This document shows, piece after piece, positions 10,736 through 21,500 of a DNA stretch of 64,000 bases. The stretch spans positions 6,933,725 through 6,997,724 of the forward strand of contig OZ022260.1 of assembly GCA_963978905.1 (NCBI GenBank). Direction: 5' to 3'. Source of the DNA: Trichostrongylus colubriformis (Eukaryota > Nematoda > Chromadorea > Rhabditida > Trichostrongylidae). Made by a program: the position numbers and the translations under genes. Below the pieces are notes generated by a model that was given only the letters and a program-made list of their open reading frames with translations, was not told the DNA's origin and searched no databases. Numbering within the stretch: the first letter of the stretch is position 1; every line of letters starts with the position of its first letter.

Positions 10736-11554
10736 GGGCGACTCTCGGCTTTTGATTTTCGCGGGTGTTGGAGCATATCTACCCCTCAGAAAACCGGCAC
10801 ATTCGCTTTATATTTTAACCCACTGACGACGGGTCTTCTTCAGCTGCTCCTATAACTACCTGCTTACCATAGCATATCTACCTCTCAGCAAAGCCGGCAC
10901 AGTTCCACTATCACTTGTTCATTAATAGAGGTTTCACGGCTCACAGCTGCTGTGTTTGTACCCAAAGGTAAAATAGGATGTAAGAGGAAGACGAAGTCGG
11001 TATTGGTATGTGATGCATTTTTTATGAGGTCATCCCTTGTTCGCACATCATAGACATCATTCGCGCGGTTATGTGCGCCAGCCAACTGCTTTCGGTCTGG
11101 TGTTCTTGGAACCACTTAAGACGAAGTGAATCAGTTCATTATACTGTAGATCCACTTCATTTCATACATAAAATACGAATCAAATAGATCAGCATCTTGT
11201 CAATTTCAGTGAGTTCCTACTGTGGTTTCTTTCACTGAAAAATTATATACGTTTTCTGTTGCACCGATATTTAAAATTCAAACTATGTGTATGAAATAGG
11301 TCGAATTAACAGCGCTGACTGACCTCAGAAAAAGCACTCATCATAAAAGGGCTGTCGACTTCAGAAGGTGATGAAATATATTGCGAATTTCCGCTTTTTT
11401 ATATTACGCGATTACAGAATTTCTGTGAATATGTTGCATCTCACAGGAAAGAATAGCTTTCCTGGCACAGCCTAACAAAAAGGTGGCTCAACATTCATAT
11501 TGTGGCCTTCTTTACATCTCTGGCTGACCTCAAGAATGACAGAATGACAAAGAC
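10736..11554. other. Gene-free stretch with a short direct repeat
   Basis: GCATATCTACC(C/T)CTCAG followed by CCGGCACA occurs near 10773 and again near 10872. No gene is seen. The minus-strand ORF at 10885-11115 has no recognisable domain. Confidence 0.45.
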
Positions 11555-12830
11555 AAAATGCATCAACGGATGTGTCTGACTGACCTCTGAAGAAGCGCCC
11601 ATCACATAAGAAATGGGTCAACTTCAGAAAGGCAGCAATACGGATCTTATTCCGTGTCTTCCGCTCAGAGTATTCATTCCGTGCCTTTTCTTCCCTCGGA
11701 AAAGCAGGCTCTAGACGCCATAACTGCAGTTTCGCCATTTTGCACCGCCCCGCAATATATTGATTCTTTTTGTACTCCTGGGAATATTATAGGGTGTCAG
11801 GTGAAAATGATCGATAGTAATTTCCGACTGACCTTTGGGGAAGCGCCATAACATGCAAAATTGGCTCGACTCCAGGAACCGATAAAATCGGTCCTTCTTC
11901 CGTGCCTTGCCCACACAGTCCTTATCAGACAACTCCTGGGAGCATATATAGAAGCTTCATAATTTTGTACCACCCCACGACATATGGCTCCTTGGTACCA
12001 CCTGGCAACAATACAGTGTGTAAAGACAAAATGCATCAACGGCTGCGTCCAACTGACCTCTGAAGAAGCGCCCATCACATAAAAAAGGCTCAACTTCGGA
12101 AAAGGAGCATGCGGATCTTATTCCGTGTTATCCGTCCAAAATATCATTCCGTGCCTTCACTCGGATAAGCAGACCTCAGACGCCGTAACCGCGGTTTCGC
12201 CATTTTGCACCGCCCCGCAATATATTGATTCCTTTTGTACTCCTGGGAATATTATAGGGTGTGAGGTGAAAATGATCGATAGTAATTTTCGACTGACCTT
12301 TGGAGAAGCGCCATAACATGCAAACTTGGCTCGACTCCAGGAACGATCAAATCGGTCCTTCTTCCGTGCCTTCCCTACACAGTCCCGATCAGACAACTCC
12401 TGGGAGCATATATAGAAGCTTCATAATTTTGTACCACCCCACTATGGCTCCTTTGGTACCACCTGGCAATAATACAGTGTGTAAAGACAAAATGCATCAA
12501 CGGCTGCGTCCAACTGACCTCTGAAGAAGCGCCCATCATATAAGAAAAGGCTCAACTTCAGAAAAGGAGCGATTCGGATCTTATTCCGTGTCATCCGTCC
12601 AGAATATCATTCCGTGCCTTCACTCGGAAAAGCCGACCCAAGACGCCACAGCCGCCGCTTCACCTCTTTGCACCGCCCCACAATATATTGATTCCTCTTG
12701 TACTCCTGGGAATATTATAGGGTGTGAGATGAGAATGATCGATAGCAATTTACGACTGACCTTTGGAGAAGCGCCATAACATGCAGAATTGGCTCGACTC
12801 CAGGAACCGATATAGGTTTGAAGGTCTGGC
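11555..12830. repeat. Tandem repeat with dimeric ~465-bp units
   Basis: AAAATGCATCAACGG recurs at 11555, 12028 and 12489, giving periods of 473 and 461 bases. The array covers about 2.7 units. Each unit is itself two related halves: one starts CTGACCTCTGAAGAAGCGCC, the other CTGACCTTTGG(A/G)GAAGCGCC, and both continue through a GGCTC.AC/GACTTC block, CTTCCGTGCC and CACC.CCCC. Each unit keeps a 63-65-codon ORF ending TFGEAP, which probably follows from repeat similarity and not from selection. Confidence 0.85.
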
Positions 12831-13109
12831 TGTTGTGAGTGTTCCGCACTTCACGGTTGGAGCAGTGGGTCTCCCAAAACCTCATAGAATGGAATCCAGT
12901 TGATCAACACGAAATCATATTTATTGTAGTACACGTCCTATTACAGGTCCACTTTTCTCAATCGGAGCTTACCTTCCTGTTCCCTGAAGGTGTTGCGATG
13001 GGAGTTGCGAATCATAATCGCCCATAACTTTGCCGATGAAGCAATAAAGTAAGGTAGTAGGCAATAAAGGAACGGGGCGTGGCACTGATACGTGAAGTTC
13101 ATCGTGATC

Positions 13110-13418
13110 TTATTCACACTCTCCCACAGCTGTGAGCGGTAAAGTCTGAAGCGCGATTCCTCTGTATAAACAGACGTGCCCTTGCTGCTCTTCAAGGGCC
13201 GCTTTGATATCAGCTTTCTTCAGTAAGCCGAGAAGGAAACGGAATCCACAGCCGCCATGACTCCGTAAAGGGATTTGATCAGAACTGAACATTAAGCCCC
13301 ATGTGTCGGTCGACATGAAAGCAAACCCATGTGGTTTAGGCAGAGCCGGTGCTGCAACCTCAAAGAGCGGGCAGTGGAGCAGAGTAATAACTACTGTCGC
13401 CCATATCCATTGGTGCAT
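13110..13418 (-). CDS. Hypothetical ORF with signal-like N-terminus
   Basis: This 102-codon ORF begins with a hydrophobic segment ending near Ala-23 that resembles a secretion signal. It continues with a neutral part and has Cys at about 57. I recognise no family, and no flanking exon, spliced-leader site or poly(A) signal was identified. It may be chance. Confidence 0.25.
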   Translation of the reverse strand: MHQWIWATVVITLLHCPLFEVAAPALPKPHGFAFMSTDTWGLMFSSDQIPLRSHGGCGFRFLLGLLKKADIKAALEEQQGHVCLYRGIALQTLPLTAVGECE

Positions 13419-13574
13419 CCATTAGTCACACAAAACAGAGAATGTTTTGTTAGGTGCACCATCCGCTCCGGCCCTCCAAGTACTTCATGATAGCTGTCTG
13501 AGCCACTCATGGCTTGTGAAAAAGATTGCAATCGTTTTGTTTTACACATTTCCCTATTTTGTGATCGGTTTATT

Positions 13575-13765
13575 TAGGAATGAGGTGAGGGTATAAAATA
13601 AGTGTACGATAACATGGCCTTATAACAATACTCCATTACCCATCGGTTCCTTCCGACCTAGAGCAGTTGTTTTGCTCTATCATCCTCTAGACACAATCAC
13701 TCGCTTGCGGACTGACAGGCATACAGACCGACATACAAAGTATATGGTTTTTATAATAAAGGGAT
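13575..13765. repeat. Dispersed repeat, copy 1
   Basis: It resembles 14613-14880: both contain AATACTCCA/GATACTCCA..CCCATCGGTT, TTGCTTTGCTCTATCAT, CACAATCA.TC..TTGCGGAC and a following CATACA-rich stretch. The function is unknown. Confidence 0.65.
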
Positions 13766-14123
13766 ATGTAGATGGTATCCTGATGAAGTGTAGAAATCAG
13801 TATCAACAGCACGCACCATTACTTGGATGCTAAATTATTTAGCGGTCGATACATCGGCAACTGATATCGGAACATAATCAAATATGTTCACCCAATGGCA
13901 CTCTTCATCAGACGCTTTCATCGTAGCTATTGTGGAGTAGTAGTCAGCGATGCACTGAACTTTACCCAATCCACTTCCTAACGGCTCCTACAGCGCTAAG
14001 CAGTTATTATATTCAATCCGTCACCATTGAGGTCCCGCTTCGGATTAATTCCAACAGCTATGAGTTTGGACACTCAACTTTCTGTTGAGAAAGGAAACGG
14101 ATTACGCGACATTGGCCTTTTGA

Positions 14124-14535
14124 GGATCCTTAACGAATCTTATCAACCGTTATCGAGCAGGATCACTCTCGACCAATGTCTCCGTCCCAGCCTGTACAAC
14201 ACCTGTGAGTATGAACGCTCCAGGATCAATGCGAAAAGCGAAACGGATTCGATGACTCTAGCCTTTTTACGCTTCTTATCGAATCTTATCAAGCGTTATC
14301 AATGCGGGTCACCCACCATTAATGTCTCCGTCCCAGCCCGCACAACACCTGTGAGTGTGAACACTCCAGCATCAATGCGAAAAGCAAAACGGATTCGAAG
14401 ACTCTAGCCTTTTCACTCCTTATCGAATGTTATCAGCCGTTATCAATGCGGGTCCCAATGTCCTCCCCCTCCGTTAATGTCTCCGTCCCAGCCCGCATAA
14501 CACCGTGAGTATGAGCGCTCCGGGATCAATGCTCC
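14124..14535. repeat. Tandem repeat, ~150 bp x 3
   Basis: TCTCCGTCCCAGCC occurs at 14179, 14325 and 14480 (spacings 146 and 155). Units share CTTATCGAAT.TTATCA.CCGTTATC, TGTGAGTATGAACGCTCC and GGATCAATGCGAAAAGC. The ORF at 14027-14407 reads through it and is not a gene. Confidence 0.8.
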
Positions 14536-14612
14536 TACAACTAAACTTACCTGCATGCCATTCCGGTGTGCCGACACCTACTGCGACGTCAGCACACCGC
14601 AGAATGACGGCG

Positions 14613-14880
14613 AGGGTACGAAATAGGTGTTTATATAAGTAGTAGGTGCTATCACAATGATATCATAGCCTTGCAGTGATACTCCAACACCCATCGGTTT
14701 CTCCCTAGCTAAAGCGGTTGCTTTGCTCTATCATTCCCTTATCACAATCATTCATTTGCGGACGGACAGACATACTTACATACCCACATACTTACATACA
14801 AACATACAAACATACTTACATACCGACCGACATACCGACAAACAGACGCACAAAGTTACTGGTTTATATAATAGAAGGAT
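14613..14880. repeat. Dispersed repeat, copy 2, with CATA-rich run
   Basis: This is the partner of 13575-13765. It is extended by a simple repeat of ACATAC and ACTT words at about 14770-14850. Confidence 0.65.
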
Positions 14881-14961
14881 ACTGCGTAATCATAAGCACG
14901 TCAGCTAGTGAATACTTTTGCATTTACATTTTTTGTCGAAGATGGTCGGTATACTCACATA

Positions 14962-15135
14962 GGCCGCGTTCATACGCTGCGGTGCCGGCGGCAGGGCGTG
15001 GCTGTGTGTCTCTGCGTCTCCGCCCATGCCACCCTGCCTCGTTGCCTGCGTCGACTCTGCACCTCTCCCTTGTCACTCTGCCTCGCTGCCTCTCATCGCA
15101 GTCATGCCCCGCTGGTGCATGGTATGAAAGCGGCC
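14962..15135. mobile_element. Group 1 foldback MITE, copy 6
   Basis: It runs from GGCCGCGTTCATACGCTGCGG to GGTATGAAAGCGGCC, flanked by ATA on both sides. Orientation is opposite to most copies, as seen from the CTGCCTCGTTGCCTGCGTC inner part. Confidence 0.8.
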
Positions 15136-15243
15136 ATATGCGACAACTCTTAAAACTCAAGGAGCTTTTGTTATAGCTGTTACTATAGATTTGTCCACAG
15201 AAACATTAAATTTGCGCTTCTAATCAAATTAAAATGTTGTTTT

Positions 15244-15282
15244 TTGTGGGGGGGGGGAGGGGGAGGGGGAGGGGGAGGGTTC
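15244..15282 (+). repeat. G-rich run
   Basis: Ten G (15248-15257) are followed by four runs of GGGGGA or GGGA. It could form a G-quadruplex. The glycine-rich 60-codon ORF here is an artefact. Confidence 0.8.
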
Positions 15283-15619
15283 GTTGATGTTTCTTTCAAG
15301 ATGTCTAAACCATGGGAGCACGGGAGAGCGAAAAAGGATCAGTATAAAACGTATAGAAAGTTAATTTTTCGTTGTCTGGATTTTAGAAGTTTTGCTTACA
15401 AATGGAATAAAAAACAGAAAACCTAGTTACGTGAGCTATGCCCTGCATTTCACAACAAACTTCACAAGAGCCCACCCAGTGATAGATTCCTACAGCCAGA
15501 GTAAGACAGCATTAGCGTTTCCTTCGGGCCTAAATAGGTCTAGGTCAGATTACGTTAGCCTCGTGCTCTATAAATTCGAAATGGTGTATGAGGCGAGCTT
15601 AGTTCCATCGTCCATTAAT

Positions 15620-15798
15620 GCCGCATTCATACTCTTCGGTGCCGGTAGCAGGGCGTAGCTGCGTGTATCTGCCTCTCCACCCATGCCGCCCTGCCTCGTT
15701 GCCTGCGTCATCTCTGCATCTCCCCCCGTGCAACTCTTCCTCGCTGCCTGTGAACGCAGTCGCGTCCTATCCATGGACGCCGGGTACGAACACGGCCC
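15620..15798. mobile_element. Group 1 foldback MITE, copy 7
   Basis: It has GCCGCATTCATACTCTTCGG at the left and GGGTACGAACACGGCCC at the right, with the same inner CGTAGCTGCGTG and CTGCCTCGTTGCCTGCGTC words as copy 6. Confidence 0.75.
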
Positions 15799-15799
15799 A

Positions 15800-17590
15800 G
15801 TGTAATCCTCATGCAGGACTGAATTATGCATTGCTATGTACCTAAAAAGTGCACAGTACGATTGTGACTCGGTAATTTGATCACTGGATGTCCTACAGTA
15901 TCAAAACTATACAAATTTCAGGTTCTTCTACTGATTTATGAAGCAAGTGCACTGGGTAAGTCAGCAATCGCTTAGCAGCTAATGACAAAACTTTTCATAA
16001 TTTTAGTGAAGCATCCTATCCTAGTGATATTCAGCCTATAGACAGTCAGACTTTCTTTGCGAAACGTTGGTTGTCTTCTCTTCGACTTTCTCGGAAGTCC
16101 TTGATTGAATTTGCATATACAGATGTTATTACTCCAAGGTAGCAAAGACTATGAAACGAAAGGTTCTCTGACCCACGGTTCACATATTCCGTTTTCGGAA
16201 GAGTTACCAGATAAAAAAAGTAAAATTCAATAGTTCGATAACAGATAATTGTCGCGTGACACTGCAGCAATAGAATATTCCAATACAATAGCCTCCTAAT
16301 ACAGTGAAATATGATGAAATTCTTGTTTGCGATTTATATACAGGGGCTACCAAAAAAGAGTCATTTTGTTCGCGGCTTACTTCCGTCAAGTATGCAAAAC
16401 CGAGGGTAACGAAGGAGATATCCCTGGAATGTTTCTCCAGAAGCAGGAGCAAGCTGAGACACACTACTTTCACCTACACCTTCACCAAAATTTAGAGTCT
16501 TCGGTCGCTCGGGCTTCAGAGCACCTACGGTATCAAGGTCCGCTTAAAACAGCGGAGCCAGGTTCCGTGGTGGATCTCTCATGGGAAGCTTCCTAAGGAC
16601 TGACCCATCAGTTCATCGAGGTCATGGAGCTCTAGCTGCTTGGACAACGCTGCTACGATCCCAAGTGTCATTTTTTCATGCCTCAAACCCGCCTCCGAAG
16701 TGGTTTCAATGGTAATGGCACGTTCTGGTTTTTGGGAATGAAGGGCGTTGAGAACCTGAGAAAACGGCTTCTTCAAGAATACCACCCAAAATTAATCGTC
16801 TCAGGTACCCATAGTAAACAGACCTTAGCAAGGGTGTGAGCGAGCAAGGTTGTGAGCGAAGGTGACAAAATTTCGGATTTCGCCGAGTTGAGGTAACACG
16901 TCATATTCACTCGAGCTACTCAAAAAGCTCCCGATCCTGCTCGTGCGGAAGGCTGTTACGGAATTAGTGATAGGTGAGGTGTGTTCTTGGAATGGGAATA
17001 CCTCGTTAGAATCTGTTGAAGTTCGACTAATATAGGGTTGAAAGTGGATGAGAAAAGTGACTTTTTCGACACCCCCTGCACGGGGTTCTGCTTTTTTGAA
17101 TTCTGCAAATGTATGGCTTCGAAAATGATGCAGCAGGAATTCTATCCATGATGAAGCTCACGACAGAGCAGAAATGACTTTATGCAACAGCATTCCTACT
17201 TTACATTTCTAAAGCCACCAATATCTGTGGAGCCACCTGTGCTTATCTTAAAGGCACAATTCACGATAATTTTCGTGCGTCATCTCGCTCCATAAGGACT
17301 CTGCAGGTGCTGAAGTACACATAAATGAAAAAAGAGCTTAATAACCCTTTCAAAAACCATGGTAATTAGGTGCCCCTGACCTCTGGCTTCGACGAGCCTT
17401 CAGACCAGGACAAACATTTCGACAAGTTTTTGCGTGATCATATCATCCGATAAGATTGCTGTTCCTATAAATTTCCCCTATCTTCTCTTATCGCAGTCGA
17501 TATCATGTCTCTTATACACGTATATGCCACCGCTTCCCTGCTGGCAAATCATAAGATGGGTGTGGGTAATCTTGAGACGGTGGCCGCCAT
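15800..17590. other. Gene-free stretch
   Basis: No gene could be supported. The minus-strand ORF at 16579-16785 (68 codons) has protein-like composition without a domain I know and no matching exon. The spliced-leader or signal-peptide exon of the SCP/TAPS gene downstream may lie here or in the next kilobase but was not found. Confidence 0.35.
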
Positions 17591-17598
17591 CTCATTTA

Positions 17599-18063
17599 GG
17601 CTGCGTTCATACCAAATTGAATGAGAGTTTTGGCGCATTCGCGTCATGCATGAGATACGTATCGATCAGAAAATGAGAGTATTGGCGCATCGGCGCATTG
17701 GCGTATCGGCGCATTCGCGTCATGCATGAGATACGTATCGATCAGAAAATGAGAGTATTGGCGCATCAGCGCATTGGCGTATCGGCGCATCCGCGCATCC
17801 GCGATTTGAGAGAATTGGCGCATTCGCGTGATGGATAGGATACATATCGATTGAAAAATGAGGGTATTGGCGCATCCGCGATTTTGGATATTTGCCATAA
17901 CAGAAAAAGATCAAGAAATGAAAAGAGAAGAAAAAGAAATCAACCGCACGTTGGCACGTGCCGCGTTCAAAAGGGTGACGTGGCACGCCAATTCTCTCGA
18001 ATCGCGGATGCGCCGATGCGCCGATGCGCCAAAACTCTCATTCGATTTGGTATGAACGCAACC
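17599..18063. mobile_element. Foldback element with GCGCAT tandem core and TTA target duplication
   Basis: The left tip is GGCTGCGTTCATACCAAATTG and the right tip CGATTTGGTATGAACGCAACC, flanked by TTA at 17596-17598 and 18064-18066. The inside is made of repeated words (TTGGCGCAT, ATCGGCGCATT, GAGATACGTATCGATCAGAA) in at least three rounds. ORFs on both strands are repeat artefacts. Confidence 0.85.
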
Positions 18064-18539
18064 TTACGGGTTCTTAACGCGTTTAGCACTGACCCTCGCG
18101 TCGCGGTGATGGCATACATGTTGTTCTTGTGGAGGCGGCCATTCACTCCAGGATGGAATCAAGACAATCATATTGTCGTGAACTGTGCCTTCAAAACTGT
18201 TGAAGCAACTCTGTCGTTTTGGAGGAAAAAAGGGAAGCAAGCTTGAGCCTCTCACTGTTTGTTCATTTTGAACGATCCAGCTGGAAGGAAGGAGTATAGG
18301 CTCACTTCTATCCTCCTCGAGACTCAAAGCATGCAAAAATCGTGATAATTAATTCGTCGAAAATCTCTTTTCAGTCAAAGGCGACGTGGGCCTTGTTATA
18401 AGAACGTAACCATGTAGGACAACGCCGAAGATTCCCAAAACGTCAACCTATTTTGGAAAATCGATCACGTCTAAGAAATCGAGCATGCCATTGTATCCAA
18501 TTAACTAATTTTAATCCATATCTTGTACATATGTTTCAG

Positions 18540-21500
18540 ACGTAAACGCATATGTCGGCCAGCAACTCAACGATATTAGACAATATATAGCGAACGGAAG
18601 TACACCTGAGCCTGGCAATTTTTATTTTCCAATCCTTTCACCTCGTTATCTTCCGAGCTCTTCAACTATGTTCACTCTGGTACGCAGCTTACTAGAACGA
18701 TTCAAACACCAGTGAGAATTCTGAATTCAGCTTCAGACTATATATCTATGCATAATTCATTCTTTGGACCTTTTTGGTATCTGTGTCGCTAAGATTTTAT
18801 TCCAGGTCTTATTCACTTAGGCTGTTTTAGACCGAAGACCCGTGGTTGGCTAATGTTGCCCAGGCAAATGCTTTTGACTGCATCAAACCTGACAATCCTG
18901 CTCTGGGGAAGGGAGCATCGATGAATTTCTACATGTAGGTTATTCTTTATCGTTTGAATCTGTGGAGCTTTGAAAATGGCCTACAAAATTAATCAGTGAA
19001 GTTGTTCGGCGTCAATCAATCCTTTGTTCTGATGTGCCGTGCATACCAGTTTCATTTAGAATTATGGTAGCAGGTGAGTGCGATATGGTCTAGACAACTA
19101 CTTGCGGGGCATAAGCCGATGTACACCTCTGATCTGTACTCGGCTGGCCCCGCAAGTCATTGTCGAGGCCAAATCGCATTCACCTCTCACCAAGATTCTG
19201 AGTAAGACTGGAATGCGTGGCGCATTCCAAAAAGGGATTGTGTTACAAACGGTGCCCCATGGACGGCCCACATTAATCGTGGACCACACACAGCCTATCC
19301 TCCCGTTGGCCCTAATGAGCTAGAACTGGAATACCGGGGGATTATCAATCATGTTAAACAGGCTGACGCCTGGGAACTTTACCCGTTAGTAAAAGAATAC
19401 CTAACCATAGCAAAACGACATGCACATTACAAGAAAGACTGAGGAACCACCTCGGTTACACGAGAAAAACACAGCAAGAAACTAATAGGTTTATGTTGAA
19501 ATATTAAAAGGGAACCAAATACAACGAATGAAACTGAACTATGTTAAGACTCACGCCGGGCTCTTGCTACGAGCCCCGTCCGACAACACTCTGCTGTTCT
19601 CAGGCTTGTTTCAGAAGTTGGGGACTTCACCTTGACTGATTCTAAGGGCCCAAGCCCCGTAGTGCCGCCGTCGGCCTCAGTAGTGAGGTCCATGTAGATC
19701 GATAGAAAGGTAGACGTGCCACACGATGAGAAGAACCCAAGGAAGAGTGCCCGGGAGGTCTGTGATAGTGCCGCGATGCGCAGCAATCGTTCGATGTCGA
19801 ACGATCACGGAATTTGACCAACATGGCGAGGCGGTGGTCAAACCCACGAGAACCCGCGCACCTAAGGAACTAAGGCCGCGGTCATACTTTGCGCAGCTGC
19901 GTTAGTTGACGCCGGTGCCGGCGTCAACTCACGCAGACACTTGCGTGAGTTGACGCCGGTACCGGCGTCAAACTCACGCAACCATTTGCCAGCCGCAGAC
20001 GACGGCGTCAGTAGATAATGCGCAGCGTTTGCAAAATTCTTGACCCAATCACACTACAGTATGATAATTGTGGCCGATTCGAATCTTGGCGCTGTGCCAA
20101 TACACGAAGCGGCCACGATCACCATACTGGCACACTGCCAAGATTCGAATCGGCCACAATCACTACTGTAGTGTGATTGGGTCAAGAATTTCGCAAACTC
20201 TGCGGATTATCTATTGACGCCGTCGTCTGCGGCTGGCAAATGGTTGCGTGAGTTTGACGCCGGTGCCGGCGTCAACTCACGCAGGCACCTGCGTGAATTG
20301 ACGCCGGCACCGGCGTCAACTAACGCAGCTGCGCAAAGTATGACCGCGGCCTAAGGAGCGATCCTCGCTGCTCGCGACAGATTGATTGACGCCAAAATCT
20401 TCAACTTCGGCCTCCTGATTACTCACGATTTTTTTCTTCAGGGGGAGATTTTCATCGTCTGATATTACAAACGATATATATATAAACTAGCGCTAAATAA
20501 GGCGTTAGCTCAATGGAAACTAGACCTATATCAACATGGCCCTTCGGTTCTGAATGATGACGTTATCTACCGTAACGGAGCTATCGAAAATTTTGCAAAC
20601 GTAAGTTCTAATTTTTTGCTTAAACCAGATCACGAAAGTCTGTGCCTGTTTTCTTTCGAGGAAATTCTATTAAAGGCAGCAGTCACGAAACCCGGAAAAT
20701 ATAAAGATTCCCCTAAACTTGCCTGCTACTAAGCTCCCCTCAGTACTCGACAATTTTGTTGGTGTACCACTCCATGTGATTTGAAAAGAAAAATGAGGCC
20801 AGTAATACCTAAACATGATTTGATCCCGTTATCAGTTGAAGTCATGAGATGAGTTCCACATGGAAAATCTTAGGTAGGAATCGGTAAAGCTTTCAGAAGT
20901 TAATGAGATCAGTACATTCTGCCTAGATAATCTACTATCAATCGACTAAGTTTGGATGCGATTTGAAGATCTGCAATGTATCGAATGCTGAAGTACTGAC
21001 TGCGCTTGTATGCGTCTTCGACAAATCGTAAGTTTATCGTTTTTGAAAAGTCTTCGATGGATGTGAAGCGACAACCTGGCAGGCTTATCTGCTGTAGCTT
21101 CTTCAGTCTCACTAAACAGTTGACACCGGAGGGCTATTTGCTTGGCTTACAAAAGAAAAACTTGCGGAATCTACGTCATTCGATCCTTCAGGTCAATGGT
21201 TACCTTAAGCGTCAACACAACCACATTACCATCATCGAATACTCCATTGTTTTCCAGTTTTGAAAAACCTTTCAAAGCTTGTGATTTTGGCACTGCGATC
21301 CACCGACTCTTTAGTTGTATTTTGTGGGTAATCATCTCCATCACGTAATTTTATGAGATATCGTCTCCACTTCCTTTGCGAGGCACAGTAACGCCGTCTT
21401 TGTCCAGACACTCAAGTATTATAAGCGAAATTCTGGCCGGTTCTGCACGTTCACAGGCACTATATTTGCAAAAATGTGAAGGATAGCTTTTACTTTCTGA

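Noticed and set aside
10539..10826. Gly/Ala/Pro-rich ORF of 95 codons
   Set aside because: It is a translation of the GCCGGC hairpin array with no support as a gene.
14760..14860. CRISPR-like array in the CATACTTACATAC stretch
   Set aside because: Units are short, imperfect and without spacers. It is simple-sequence repeat DNA in a eukaryotic context.
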